Of a stretch of 64,000 nucleotides of DNA, positions 47,476-55,861 are shown in pieces; within the stretch, counting starts at the first letter, position 1; each line of letters starts with the position of its first letter. The stretch is from Kineococcus sp. NBC_00420. GTDB lineage: Bacteria > Actinomycetota > Actinomycetes > Actinomycetales > Kineococcaceae. Position numbers and translations under genes: made by a program. The notes under the pieces were generated by a model. It did no database searches and had not been told where the DNA came from. It was given only the letters and a program-made list of their open reading frames with translations. The stretch spans positions 1,240,001 to 1,304,000 of the forward strand of contig NZ_CP107930.1 in NCBI RefSeq assembly GCF_036021035.1, written 5' to 3'.

Positions 47476-50040
47476 TCAGAGGCGGGGGTCCACGGGTTCG
47501 GACTCCAGCGCCAGGACGGCGAAGGTGCACTCGTGCACGCGCCACAGCGGCTCGGCCCGGGCGGCCCGTTCCAGCCCCTCCAGGCCGAGGGCGTACTCGC
47601 GCAGGGCCAGCGACCGCTTCCGGCCGAGACTGCGCTGCCGGATCCGCTCGAGGTTCGCGGGTTCGGTGTAGTCGGGGCCGTAGACGATGCGCAGGTATTC
47701 CCGGCCCCGGACCTTGAGGCCGGGCTGGACGAGTCCCCGCCGGGTGCGGACCCGGTTGGCGAGGGGTTTCACGACCATCCCCTCGCCCCCGGCGTCGGTG
47801 AGCTCGCTCCACCAGGCGACCCCGGAGGCGCTCGACTCCGCGTCGGCGGTGTCGACCACGATCCGCCGGGTCGGCGCGATCCGGTCCGGGGCCACGGCGA
47901 CGAGGCGGTCGGCGATCCCCAGGTGCCAGTCGTGCGGGCGGTCGGCGAAGGTGTGCCCGGCCGCGCCGAGCAGCGCGAAGGGGGCCAGCCGCACCCCGTC
48001 CAGCCCGTCCGTCGGCCAGCAGTAGCGCCGGTAGGCGTCGGTGAAGGCGGCGACGTTGGTGGCGCGGGACGCGGTGCGCGACAGCAGGTCCCCGAGGTCG
48101 AGCCCGCGCCCGGCGGCCTGCTCCAGGACGCCCACGGCGAAGGGCAGCGCCGAGCGACCGGCCGCCCCGACGGAGGCGTACTGCTCGCGCAGCAGCGGAC
48201 CCGCCTTCGCGCTCCAGGGCAGCAGTTCGGCGTCGAGCAGCAGCCAGCCGGTGTCGAACTCCTCGAACAACCCGGCCGCCTCGGCGGCGGTCCGCAGCTC
48301 CTCGACGAGCGCCGCGGTCAGCGCGGGGTCGAAGAAGCTGCGCCCGGTGCGGGTCCAGATCGCCCCCAGCGCTCCACCGGGTGCGCCGAAGCGTTGCACG
48401 GCAGCTTCTTCGTCCCGGCAGAGCAGGACCAGCGCCCGCGATCCCATGTGCTTCTCCTCGCACACCACGGTGTCGACGCCGTCGGCGGCGAACGCGCTGA
48501 ACGCCTCGTCGGGGTGCTCGAGGAACCCTTCCCGCTTCGACGTCGCGACGGGCGACATGGTGGGCGGCAGGTGGATCAGCCAGCGCGGGTCGAGAGCGAA
48601 GCGGGACACGACCTCGAGCGCGGCGGCGGCGTTCTCCTCCCGGACGCTGATGCGACCGTGGTCGGCGGTCTCCACGACGCGGCGGCCCTGGACGTCGCCG
48701 ATGTCGAGGACGTCGGGGTCGCGCAGCACCGCGCTCTGCGGTGACAGCGTCCCGGCCACGGGGAACGGGCGGGCCGGTGCGTGGTGGACCGCCCGGGCGG
48801 CGACGGAGACGAGTTCCTTCTCCGGCCAGCGCAGCGCCGTGAGGTGGCCGCCGAAGACGCAGCCGGTGTCGACGCAGATCGTCCCGTTGACCCACTCCGG
48901 TTCCGGGACCGGGGTGTGGCCGTAGACGACGGTCGCGCGACCGCGGTAGTCGTTCGCCCACGGGTAGCGGACGGGCAGCCCGAACTCGTCGGTCTCCCCC
49001 GTGGTCTGGCCGTAGAGGCAGAAGTCGCGGACGCGACCCGAGGCGCGCCCCTGGTACCTCTCCAGGACCCCGGCGTGCGCGACGGCCAGCCGGCCCTCGT
49101 CGAGGACGTAGTGCGAGACCAGGGAGTCCAGGAACTCCACCACGCCCGCGCGGAACTCCTCGGTCTCCGCGGCGAGCTGCTCCAGGGACTCCGCCAGCCC
49201 GTGGGTGACCTGCACGTCACGACCTCGCAGGGCGCGCAGCAGCTTGTGCTCGTGGTTGCCGGGGACGCAGAGCGCGTGGCCGTGGGCGACCATCCCCATC
49301 ACCAGGCGCAGGACACCGGGGGTGTCGGGCCCGCGGTCGACGAGGTCGCCGACGAACACCGCCCGCCGCCCCGCCGGGGGCAGTGCGTCGACGGCCCGCC
49401 CCTCCTCGTCGTGGACGAGACCGTAGCCCAGCCGCCCGAGCAGGTCGAGGAGTTCCTCGCGGCAGCCGTGGACGTCGCCGACGACGTCGAAGGGACCGGT
49501 CTCGTCGCGGCGGTCGGTGTAGAGGCGGGTGCGGGTGACGGTGACGTCGTCGACCTCGGCGGGGTCGCGCAGCACGTGCACGGTGCGGAACCCCTCGCGC
49601 GGCAACCCCTTGAGGCTGCGCTTGAGGTCGGCCTGCTGGCGGCGCAGGACGTGCGGACCGAAGTCGCGGTCGGCGCGGTGGCGGTTGCGTTCCGCGCTGA
49701 CCGCCTCGGGCAGGTCGAGGACGATCGCGACGGGCAGCACGTCGTGCGCGCGGGCCAGCGCGACGAGCGACTTCCGCGCGGACTGCTGGACGTTCGTCGC
49801 GTCGACCACGGTGAGGCGGCCCGCGGCGAGGCGCTTGCCGACGATGAAGTCGAGGACCTCGAACGCGTCCTTGGTGGCGGACTGGTCGTTCTCGTCGTCG
49901 GCGACGACACCGCGGGCCCAGTCGCTGGAGACGACCTCGGTGGCCTTGAAGTGGCGGCGGGCGAAGGTGGACTTCCCCGACCCGGTGGTCCCGATGAGGA
50001 CGACGAGACTCATCGCGGGGACGGTCAGTTCGCGGCTCAC
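47476..50040 (-). CDS. pnkp: Bacterial polynucleotide kinase-phosphatase-ligase Pnkp (RNA repair)
   Basis: 854 residues in three modules. 5'-kinase: P-loop GTTGSGKST (17-25) and lid residues. 2',3'-phosphatase: a metallophosphoesterase with FDVVGDVHGCREEL (~184), VFVGDLVDRGPDT, CVPGNHEHKLLRAL and VVYGHTP. C-terminal ligase-like adenylyltransferase: nucleophile Lys ~530 in EEKHMGSRALVL, with EGMVVKPLANR further on. It heals and seals broken RNA ends together with Hen1. GTG 50040 overlaps the hen1 stop (GTGA). All catalytic motifs are intact. The gene lies next to the initiator tRNA array. Confidence 0.95.
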   Translation of the reverse strand: MSRELTVPAMSLVVLIGTTGSGKSTFARRHFKATEVVSSDWARGVVADDENDQSATKDAFEVLDFIVGKRLAAGRLTVVDATNVQQSARKSLVALARAHDVLPVAIVLDLPEAVSAERNRHRADRDFGPHVLRRQQADLKRSLKGLPREGFRTVHVLRDPAEVDDVTVTRTRLYTDRRDETGPFDVVGDVHGCREELLDLLGRLGYGLVHDEEGRAVDALPPAGRRAVFVGDLVDRGPDTPGVLRLVMGMVAHGHALCVPGNHEHKLLRALRGRDVQVTHGLAESLEQLAAETEEFRAGVVEFLDSLVSHYVLDEGRLAVAHAGVLERYQGRASGRVRDFCLYGQTTGETDEFGLPVRYPWANDYRGRATVVYGHTPVPEPEWVNGTICVDTGCVFGGHLTALRWPEKELVSVAARAVHHAPARPFPVAGTLSPQSAVLRDPDVLDIGDVQGRRVVETADHGRISVREENAAAALEVVSRFALDPRWLIHLPPTMSPVATSKREGFLEHPDEAFSAFAADGVDTVVCEEKHMGSRALVLLCRDEEAAVQRFGAPGGALGAIWTRTGRSFFDPALTAALVEELRTAAEAAGLFEEFDTGWLLLDAELLPWSAKAGPLLREQYASVGAAGRSALPFAVGVLEQAAGRGLDLGDLLSRTASRATNVAAFTDAYRRYCWPTDGLDGVRLAPFALLGAAGHTFADRPHDWHLGIADRLVAVAPDRIAPTRRIVVDTADAESSASGVAWWSELTDAGGEGMVVKPLANRVRTRRGLVQPGLKVRGREYLRIVYGPDYTEPANLERIRQRSLGRKRSLALREYALGLEGLERAARAEPLWRVHECTFAVLALESEPVDPRL

Positions 50041-51434
50041 GCGGCGACCCCCTTGCTGAACACGGCCAGCTGCGTCGGGGTCCCCACGGCGGGGTCCTCG
50101 TCACCGACCCCGAGCGTGGCGACGGAGTAGCCGAACCGGGCGCAGACGCCGCCGGCCCACTGCGCGAACTCGGCGCGGGTCCACTCGAAGCGGTGGTCGG
50201 CGTGGCGGAACCCGTTCTCGAACAGGTCGGGGTAGTTCACGTTGTACTCCGCGTTGGGGGTCGTGACGATCACCGTCGTGGGGGCGGCCTCACCGAAGAC
50301 GACCCGTTCCAGGGCGGGCAGCCGGGGCGGGTCGACGTGCTCGACGACCTCGGAGAGGACGGCCGCGTCGAGGCCGTTCAGCCGTTCGTCGCGGTAGGTG
50401 AGGGCGGACTGGAACAGCCGCACGCGGTCGGGGTCCGGCATCCGGTCCAGGTGGAGGCGGCGCGCGGCCTGCTGCAGCGCCCGCACGGACACGTCCGTGC
50501 CGAGGATCGAGGTGTACTGCGCGTCGGCGGCCAGGGCGGCCACGAGCTGCCCCTGTCCGCAGCCGAGGTCGGCGACCCGGGCGGCGCCGGACTCGCGCAG
50601 GACGGCGAGGATCGCGGCGCGACGGTGCTCCTTGAGCGGAACCCGCACCTCGGCGTCCTCGGGTTCCTCGACGGGGCCCGCGGTGCCGTCGACGTCGACG
50701 AGCCGGTCGAGGGCGTCCACCACGAGGTGGCGGCGGTGGGCGAGGTAGCGGGCGGTGATGAGGTCCCGCTCGGGGTGGGCCGCGAGCCAGTCGCCGCCGC
50801 GACGCACGAGCTTGTCGATCTCCTCCTCTCCCACCCAGTAGTGCTTGGCGTCGTCCAGGACGGGCAGCAGGACGTAGAGCTGCGCCAGGACGTCGGCGAT
50901 CCGCGCGCGGCCGACGAGTTCGAGGTCGACGTAGCGCGAGGTCCCCCACGTCGGCACCGTCTCGTCCAGCGGCAGGTCGCGGGTGGTGACGCTCCAGCCC
51001 AGCGGCTCGAAGAGCCGGCGCACCAGGTCGGCGCCGCCGTGTCGGGCGGGGACGGCGGGGAAGCGGACCTGCAACGGCCAGCGCAGGTCCACGAGCTCCG
51101 GACGCGAGGTGCAGCGCGCGGCGAGGGCGGTGGAGAAGGTCCGGCCGAGGGCGACGGCGAGCATGCTGGACGCCGCGTAGGGGCGGTCGTTGACGTACTG
51201 CCCCAGCACGCTCTGCGTGTCCCCGCGGGCCGAGCGGACCAGCCCGACCGGGTCGACCTCCAGCAGCACCGCGAGCGTGGTCTGCTCCGGGGTGTTCTCC
51301 GGGTAGAACACGTGCGTGGTCACCGCGCCCTGCTCGGTGGTGAGGACACGGTCGGGGTGCTTGTGCAGCAGGAACCCGAGGTCGCCCGCGGGCACGTCGG
51401 GCGCCGGTCGCTGTGCGGTGAGGGTCAGGATCAC
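50037..51434 (-). CDS. hen1: 3'-terminal RNA ribose 2'-O-methyltransferase Hen1
   Basis: 465 residues. The N-terminal half is the bacterial-specific domain that activates the Pnkp ligase (starts LTLTAQRPAPDVPAGDLGFLLHKHPDR, a typical Hen1 beginning). The C-terminal methyltransferase has SAM motif RVADLGCGQGQLVAAL and the manganese-binding EVVEH plus the histidine of GFRHADHRFEW. It methylates the 3' ribose at a break before ligation, so that the repaired RNA cannot be cut again at that site. It is the first gene of the two-gene operon and is followed directly by pnkp with a 4-base overlap. Confidence 0.95.
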   Translation of the reverse strand: MILTLTAQRPAPDVPAGDLGFLLHKHPDRVLTTEQGAVTTHVFYPENTPEQTTLAVLLEVDPVGLVRSARGDTQSVLGQYVNDRPYAASSMLAVALGRTFSTALAARCTSRPELVDLRWPLQVRFPAVPARHGGADLVRRLFEPLGWSVTTRDLPLDETVPTWGTSRYVDLELVGRARIADVLAQLYVLLPVLDDAKHYWVGEEEIDKLVRRGGDWLAAHPERDLITARYLAHRRHLVVDALDRLVDVDGTAGPVEEPEDAEVRVPLKEHRRAAILAVLRESGAARVADLGCGQGQLVAALAADAQYTSILGTDVSVRALQQAARRLHLDRMPDPDRVRLFQSALTYRDERLNGLDAAVLSEVVEHVDPPRLPALERVVFGEAAPTTVIVTTPNAEYNVNYPDLFENGFRHADHRFEWTRAEFAQWAGGVCARFGYSVATLGVGDEDPAVGTPTQLAVFSKGVAA

Positions 51435-51477
51435 CGGTCCAGCTGATCACGGATGGCGGCTCCGGCGCACGGGAAAA

Positions 51478-51513
51478 GACGAAGGCCCGGACCGTGTGGT
51501 CCGGGCCTTCGTC
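51478..51513 (-). terminator. Terminator of tRNA-fMet copy 1
   Basis: Perfect 16-bp stem GACGAAGGCCCGGACC / GGTCCGGGCCTTCGTC with a 4-base loop. In the tRNA direction it is followed by TTTT. It lies 4 bases after the encoded CCA. Confidence 0.9.
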
Positions 51514-51517
51514 CTAC

Positions 51518-51594
51518 TGGTAGCGGGGACAGGATTTGAACCTGCGACCTCTGGGTTATGAGCCCAGCGAGCTACCGAGCTGCTCCACCCCGCG
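51518..51594 (-). tRNA. Initiator tRNA-fMet (CAT), copy 1
   Basis: 77 nt with encoded CCA. The anticodon loop is CTCATAA between stems CTGGG and CCCAG, so positions 29-31/39-41 are the three consecutive G-C pairs of initiators. The acceptor begins CGCGGGG and ends CCCCGCT-A-CCA, so position 1 (C) and 72 (T) do not pair, the other initiator hallmark (E. coli has C-A). T arm GGTTCAAAT. Identical in sequence to copies 2 and 3. Confidence 0.97.
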
Positions 51595-51605
51595 TCGTGA
51601 TGACA

Positions 51606-51633
51606 ACGGTACGCCACCTCGGCCGCACGGCAA
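51606..51633 (-). promoter_or_regulatory. Promoter of tRNA-fMet copy 1
   Basis: Minus strand -35 TTGCCG (51633-51628), 16-base spacer, -10 TACCGT (51611-51606), 11 bases before the mature 5' end. Confidence 0.7.
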
Positions 51634-51663
51634 AATCCGTTGCGGGAGAGCAGTACCGCGAAC

Positions 51664-51699
51664 GACGAAGGCCCGGACCGTCTGGTCCGGGCCTTCGTC
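51664..51699 (-). terminator. Terminator of tRNA-fMet copy 2
   Basis: Same 16-bp stem as behind copy 1, loop GTCT on the plus strand. It separates copies 2 and 1 so each is an independent unit. Confidence 0.88.
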
Positions 51700-51703
51700 C
51701 TAC

Positions 51704-51780
51704 TGGTAGCGGGGACAGGATTTGAACCTGCGACCTCTGGGTTATGAGCCCAGCGAGCTACCGAGCTGCTCCACCCCGCG
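51704..51780 (-). tRNA. Initiator tRNA-fMet (CAT), copy 2
   Basis: 77 nt, sequence identical to copies 1 and 3, including encoded CCA, GGG/CCC anticodon stem and unpaired C1-T72. Confidence 0.97.
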
Positions 51781-51791
51781 TCGTGGTCCTC

Positions 51792-51820
51792 ACGGTACGC
51801 CACGAACGGGGTGAGCCCAA
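51792..51820 (-). promoter_or_regulatory. Promoter of tRNA-fMet copy 2
   Basis: -35 TTGGGC (51820-51815), 17-base spacer, -10 TACCGT (51797-51792), 11 bases before the tRNA. Confidence 0.7.
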
Positions 51821-51834
51821 ATCGCCGGGGGAAC

Positions 51835-51870
51835 GACGAAGGCCCGGACCGTCTGGTCCGGGCCTTCGTC
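51835..51870 (-). terminator. Terminator of tRNA-fMet copy 3
   Basis: 16-bp stem identical in sequence to the other two tRNA terminators; loop GTCT (plus strand). Confidence 0.88.
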
Positions 51871-51874
51871 CTAC

Positions 51875-51951
51875 TGGTAGCGGGGACAGGATTTGAACCT
51901 GCGACCTCTGGGTTATGAGCCCAGCGAGCTACCGAGCTGCTCCACCCCGCG
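51875..51951 (-). tRNA. Initiator tRNA-fMet (CAT), copy 3
   Basis: 77 nt, identical to copies 1 and 2. It is the first of the array in the direction of transcription and has its own promoter and terminator. Confidence 0.97.
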
Positions 51952-51962
51952 TCGTGAACACC

Positions 51963-51991
51963 ACGTTACGCCACGACGGCCGCGGGGCCAA
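51963..51991 (-). promoter_or_regulatory. Promoter of tRNA-fMet copy 3
   Basis: -35 TTGGCC (51991-51986), 17-base spacer, -10 TAACGT (51968-51963), 11 bases before the tRNA. Confidence 0.7.
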
Positions 51992-52006
51992 ATCCTCCCC
52001 CTGGGG

Positions 52007-55000
52007 TCAGGGGGTGGGGGTGCCTGTGGGGTCCGGCGGCGCGGCCGAGGAGGACGGACTGGCCGACGGGCTGCTGCCGTCACCGCCCTCGAGGCGGTTC
52101 TGGGCCGCGCTCGCGTCGTTGACGGCGGCGGTGAGGCGTTGCTGCGCCTCGCCGTACTTGGTGAAGTCGCCCGCGGCGAGGGCGGCCGAGGAGTCCTGGA
52201 TGGCCTGCTTGGCCGTGTTCAGCGCCTGCTGCAGCTCGGTCGCGGGGTCACCGGTCGTGGGGCTCCCCGTGGGACTCCCGGTGGGTGTCCCGGTCGCGCC
52301 GGCCGTCGGGGTGCCCGTCGGGGTGGCCCCGGTGGAGGGGGCCGTCCCCGCGTCACCCGCGGTCGCCCCGGCGTTGCCACCGAACACCTTCTTCAGCGCC
52401 CCGTCCAGGGTGGTGTCGATGGCGATGGTGTCGCCGAACACCGCCACGACGCGGCTGAGGCGCGGGAAGGAGTTGTCGCCGGTGCTCTGCGCGTAGATCG
52501 GTTCGACGTAGAGCAGACCGCCACCCACGGGCAGCGTCAGCAGGTTCCCGTACTTGACCGTCGACCCGCCGCCGAGGGTCAGCAGCCGGACCTGGTCGGC
52601 CACCGCGGTGTCGGAGTTGATGTTGTTCTGGATCTGCACGGGGCCGTTGATCGTCGTCGACTGCGGGAGTTCCAGCAGCCGGATCTTGCCGTACCCGGCG
52701 TTCTTGACCCCCGTCTCGGCTCCGGCGTTGGAGTCGACCGCGACGAAACCACGCAGCACCTGGGTGCCCGAGGTGTTCGCGTTCGAGGCCGGCACGTACG
52801 TCGTGGTCAGGCTGAACGTCGGCTCCTGCTGGTCCGGCATCGCCAGCGTCAGGTAGTACGGCGGCTGCTTGGGCCGGGTGGCACCGGTCGGCACCTCCAC
52901 GGTCGGGTCTGCGGGGACGTTCCAGAAGTCCTGACCGGTGAGGAAGGAGGACGGGTCGGTCACGTGGTACTTCTCCAGGACCTCGCGCTGGACCTTGAAC
53001 ATGTCCTGCGGGTAGCGCAGGTGCTGCATGAGCGACTCGTCGACGTCGGCGAGGGGTTTCACCGCGTCGGGGAACGCCTTCATCCAGGCCTTGAGCACCG
53101 GGTCGGTGTCGTCCCACTCGTAGAGGGACACCTTGCCCGTGTAGGCGTCGACGGTGGCCTTCACCGAGTTCCGCACGTAGTTGACCGTGCGGTCCTGCAA
53201 CGCCTGCACGCTGCTGCCCTGGGACTGGGTCAGCGCGTCCGTGGTGGCGTCGCCGAGTTCGGTCGCCGCTGCGTAGGGGAAGGAACTCGAGGTCGTGTAC
53301 CCGTCGAGGATCCAGACGACCCGGCCGTCGACGATCGAGGGGTAGGCGTCACCGTCCATGGTCAGCCAGGGCGCAACCTTCTCGACCCGCTCGCGCGGGG
53401 TGCGGTCGTAGAGGATCTTCGAGTCCGCGGTCACCGAGCTGGACAGCAGGAGGTTCTGGTCCCCGAACTTCAGCCCGTACACCAGCTTCTGGAGCAGGTT
53501 CCCGACGGCGACGCCGCCGGACCCGTCGTACTGGGTCGTGGCGAACCCCGTCGCCGAACCGTCGGGGTAGTCGATCTCGTTGTCCTTGCCGCCGACGACG
53601 GAGTAGTCCGTCGTGCCCTCCCCGAAGTAGATCCGGGGCTGGTCCAGGCCGAGGTCACCCGTGGTCGGGACGTTGGCCTCGAGGTAGCTGGGGCTGCCGT
53701 CGGGGGCGCGGGAGTTCCCCTGGGCGACGACGACGCCGTAGCCGTGGGTGTAGATGGTGTGCTCGTTGACCCAGGTCCGCTGGTTGGGGGCCAGCCCCGC
53801 GAGGTTCAGCTCGCGGGCGGCGACGACCGCGTCCTGGGTCCCGCTCTCGGTGGCGTAGCGGTCGACGTCGAGGGTGTCGCCGAACTTGTAGTACCCGCGC
53901 TGTCCCTGGGTCTGCTGGAACGCCTCGCCGACGACCGCGGGGTCGAGCAGGCGGACGCTGGGGATCGTCTGCGCGTCGGCCGACAACTGCCCCTGGGTGG
54001 CCGTGGTGTTCGCGGCGTAGTCGGAGACCTCGACGTCGGAGAGGTCGTAGGCGTCCCGGGTCGCGTCGATGTTCTTCTTCACGAAGTCCGACTCGAGGCT
54101 CTGCCGGTTCGGGGTCACCTGGAACTTCTGCACGGCCCACGGGTAGATGCCGCCGATCGCGATGGCGCTCACCACGAGCAGGCCCGTCCCGATCGCGGGC
54201 AGCCGCCACGACGAGCCGACGGCGGCAGCGACGAAGAGCAGGGCGACGACGATGGCGATGAGCGCCAGGATCGCCTTCGCCGGGAGCACCGCGTTGGCGT
54301 CGGTGTAGGTCGGACCGACGACCCCGGTGACGTAGCCGGAGCTGCTCGTCATCACCTCGTAGCGGTCCAGCCAGTACCCGACGGCGCGCAGCAGCAGGAA
54401 GGCGGCCGCGAGGGAGGCCAGGTGGATCCGGGCCGCGCGGGTGGTGCGGTCACCGCCGCCGGAGAGGCGCAGCCCGCCGTAGAGGTAGTGGGCGGCCAGC
54501 CCGCCGATGCCGGCGAGCACGACGGCCGCGGTGAGGAAGCTCACGAGGAACGTGAACCACGGCAACGAGAAGACGTAGAAGCCCTGGTCCATCTGGAACT
54601 GCTCGTCCTTCGTGCCGAAGTCGACGCGGTTCCACCACAGCAGCAGGGTCTGCCAGCGGCTCATCGCCACCGACCCGCCGAAGAGCCCCGCGGCCACCGA
54701 CAGCACGATCACCACGACGCGGCGCAGCGGTTCCAGCGACTCGCGGTAGCGGTCGAGACCGGCCTGCTCGGTGGAGACGGGCGCGTAGACGGGACGGGAG
54801 CGGTACCCGATCGTCAGCGACACCGCGACGGCCGCCGCGAGCAGCCCGCCCCCGACGACGAAGAGGACGATCTGCAGCCACAGCTTCGTCGTGAAGGTGG
54901 ACAGGAAGCCCAGCTCGTCGAACCACCACACGTCGGCCGTGATGCGGGCGCCGACCATCACGGCGATGACCACCCCCACCAGGATCAGGATGGTCGGCAG

Positions 55001-55063
55001 GGCTGCGCCACGGCGACGACGCCGGAGCACAGGCCGAGAGGGGCGGCGCGGGGGGAAGCTCAC
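52007..55063 (-). CDS. UPF0182 family large membrane protein
   Basis: 1018 residues of the COG1615/UPF0182 family found across actinobacteria. An arginine/proline-rich start is followed by seven membrane helices in the first ~320 residues (including ADVWWFDELGFLSTFTTKLWLQ, a family motif). A ~600-residue extracytoplasmic domain follows, with YTHGYGVVVA, QPRIYFGEG and QHLRYPQDMFKVQ. The last ~120 residues are a low-complexity Thr/Pro/Gly/Ser tail with helices between. The function is unknown. GTG 55063 is 8 bases after a TAAGTT hexamer (leaderless). It belongs to a conserved cluster with the next three genes. Confidence 0.92.
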   Translation of the reverse strand: MSFPPRRPSRPVLRRRRRGAALPTILILVGVVIAVMVGARITADVWWFDELGFLSTFTTKLWLQIVLFVVGGGLLAAAVAVSLTIGYRSRPVYAPVSTEQAGLDRYRESLEPLRRVVVIVLSVAAGLFGGSVAMSRWQTLLLWWNRVDFGTKDEQFQMDQGFYVFSLPWFTFLVSFLTAAVVLAGIGGLAAHYLYGGLRLSGGGDRTTRAARIHLASLAAAFLLLRAVGYWLDRYEVMTSSSGYVTGVVGPTYTDANAVLPAKAILALIAIVVALLFVAAAVGSSWRLPAIGTGLLVVSAIAIGGIYPWAVQKFQVTPNRQSLESDFVKKNIDATRDAYDLSDVEVSDYAANTTATQGQLSADAQTIPSVRLLDPAVVGEAFQQTQGQRGYYKFGDTLDVDRYATESGTQDAVVAARELNLAGLAPNQRTWVNEHTIYTHGYGVVVAQGNSRAPDGSPSYLEANVPTTGDLGLDQPRIYFGEGTTDYSVVGGKDNEIDYPDGSATGFATTQYDGSGGVAVGNLLQKLVYGLKFGDQNLLLSSSVTADSKILYDRTPRERVEKVAPWLTMDGDAYPSIVDGRVVWILDGYTTSSSFPYAAATELGDATTDALTQSQGSSVQALQDRTVNYVRNSVKATVDAYTGKVSLYEWDDTDPVLKAWMKAFPDAVKPLADVDESLMQHLRYPQDMFKVQREVLEKYHVTDPSSFLTGQDFWNVPADPTVEVPTGATRPKQPPYYLTLAMPDQQEPTFSLTTTYVPASNANTSGTQVLRGFVAVDSNAGAETGVKNAGYGKIRLLELPQSTTINGPVQIQNNINSDTAVADQVRLLTLGGGSTVKYGNLLTLPVGGGLLYVEPIYAQSTGDNSFPRLSRVVAVFGDTIAIDTTLDGALKKVFGGNAGATAGDAGTAPSTGATPTGTPTAGATGTPTGSPTGSPTTGDPATELQQALNTAKQAIQDSSAALAAGDFTKYGEAQQRLTAAVNDASAAQNRLEGGDGSSPSASPSSSAAPPDPTGTPTP

Positions 55064-55276
55064 AGTTCTGCAACTTACAAGCCCCCGTCCGGGTGCCCCG
55101 AGTCGTCCCGGTTCCACGCATCGTGACCACTTCGTTGTCACCCTCCTGTCACGACCGGGTCGCTGGGCGGTGAACGTGCACGCCCGGTGCAGATCCGGTG
55201 ACCTGACGGGGCCTTCCCGGGCCGCGAGCGGCGACGTGGAGGCGGCCGGCCGGTCGTTCGTGCCACCATGCGGGCC

Positions 55277-55861
55277 GTGAGTTCCGACGCGTTGACCTCC
55301 CCGCCCCCCTCCTCCGGCCCCTCGGGCCTGTGGCGGACCGTCGCCGAGATCGAGCGCTACGTCGCCTCCGACGGCTGGGGAGCGCCGCTGCGGTTGTTCG
55401 CCCTCGTGCGCACCGCGGACGCGCTCCAGCGCGATCCCGGCCTGGAGTGGCGCCTGCCGTCCAACGTCGTCGACGAGGCCCGTGCGGACGCCGACCACCT
55501 CACCTCCGTCGAGCAGGAGGGCGTTCCCGACGTCGCCGACCTCGACGACCTGCTCGCGCAGCTCGCCTGGCCCGACGGCGTCGACGGGGCCGCGCTGGTC
55601 GTGGAGAAGATCCTCGTCCCGCCGGACGCCGAGGCCGAGGTCCGGGCCGCGACCTCCGCCGACGACGAGGAGGGTCGCGCGAAGGCCCTCGCCGCGCACC
55701 CGCTGGCCGAGGACGTCCGGATCGCCGTCGGCGTGCTGCGCGACAGTCGCCACGAGTGCGCCGTGCGCTCGCGCTCCAAGGACTCCGACGGCGAGGTCCG
55801 GACGGGTGCCGACCTCGTCCCCGGCCTCGTCAGCGCCCTGCAGGCCACCCTCTCCGACTGA
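55277..55861 (+). CDS. PPA1309-family protein
   Basis: 194 residues of a conserved actinobacterial family. Landmarks are GLWRTVAEIERYVASDGWGAPLRLFALVRTADAL, VEQEGVPDVADLDDLLAQLAWPDGVDGAALVVEK and the C-terminal LRDSRHECAVRSRSKDSD. There are no membrane helices. The function is unknown; it is nearly always next to the PDZ-Lon protease gene, as here, where the two stops abut. GTG 55277 was chosen because CACCAT lies 7 bases upstream; an ATG three codons earlier (55268) overlaps that hexamer. Confidence 0.88.
   Translation: MSSDALTSPPPSSGPSGLWRTVAEIERYVASDGWGAPLRLFALVRTADALQRDPGLEWRLPSNVVDEARADADHLTSVEQEGVPDVADLDDLLAQLAWPDGVDGAALVVEKILVPPDAEAEVRAATSADDEEGRAKALAAHPLAEDVRIAVGVLRDSRHECAVRSRSKDSDGEVRTGADLVPGLVSALQATLSD

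Noticed and set aside
46321-48744. 807-residue plus-strand ORF
   Set aside because: Antisense to the sensor kinase, DedA and pnkp genes; low-complexity Arg/Gly/Pro content and no motifs.
51447-51803. 118-residue minus-strand ORF with repeated WSSSVARWAHNPEVAGSNPVPATS-like text
   Set aside because: It is the translation of two tRNA-fMet genes and their terminators; this text is a well-known artefact of tRNA loci.
51478-51870. Possible CRISPR-like array because of three regularly spaced hairpin repeats
   Set aside because: The repeats are tRNA genes with terminators, each with a promoter; unit length ~185 bp and no cas genes.
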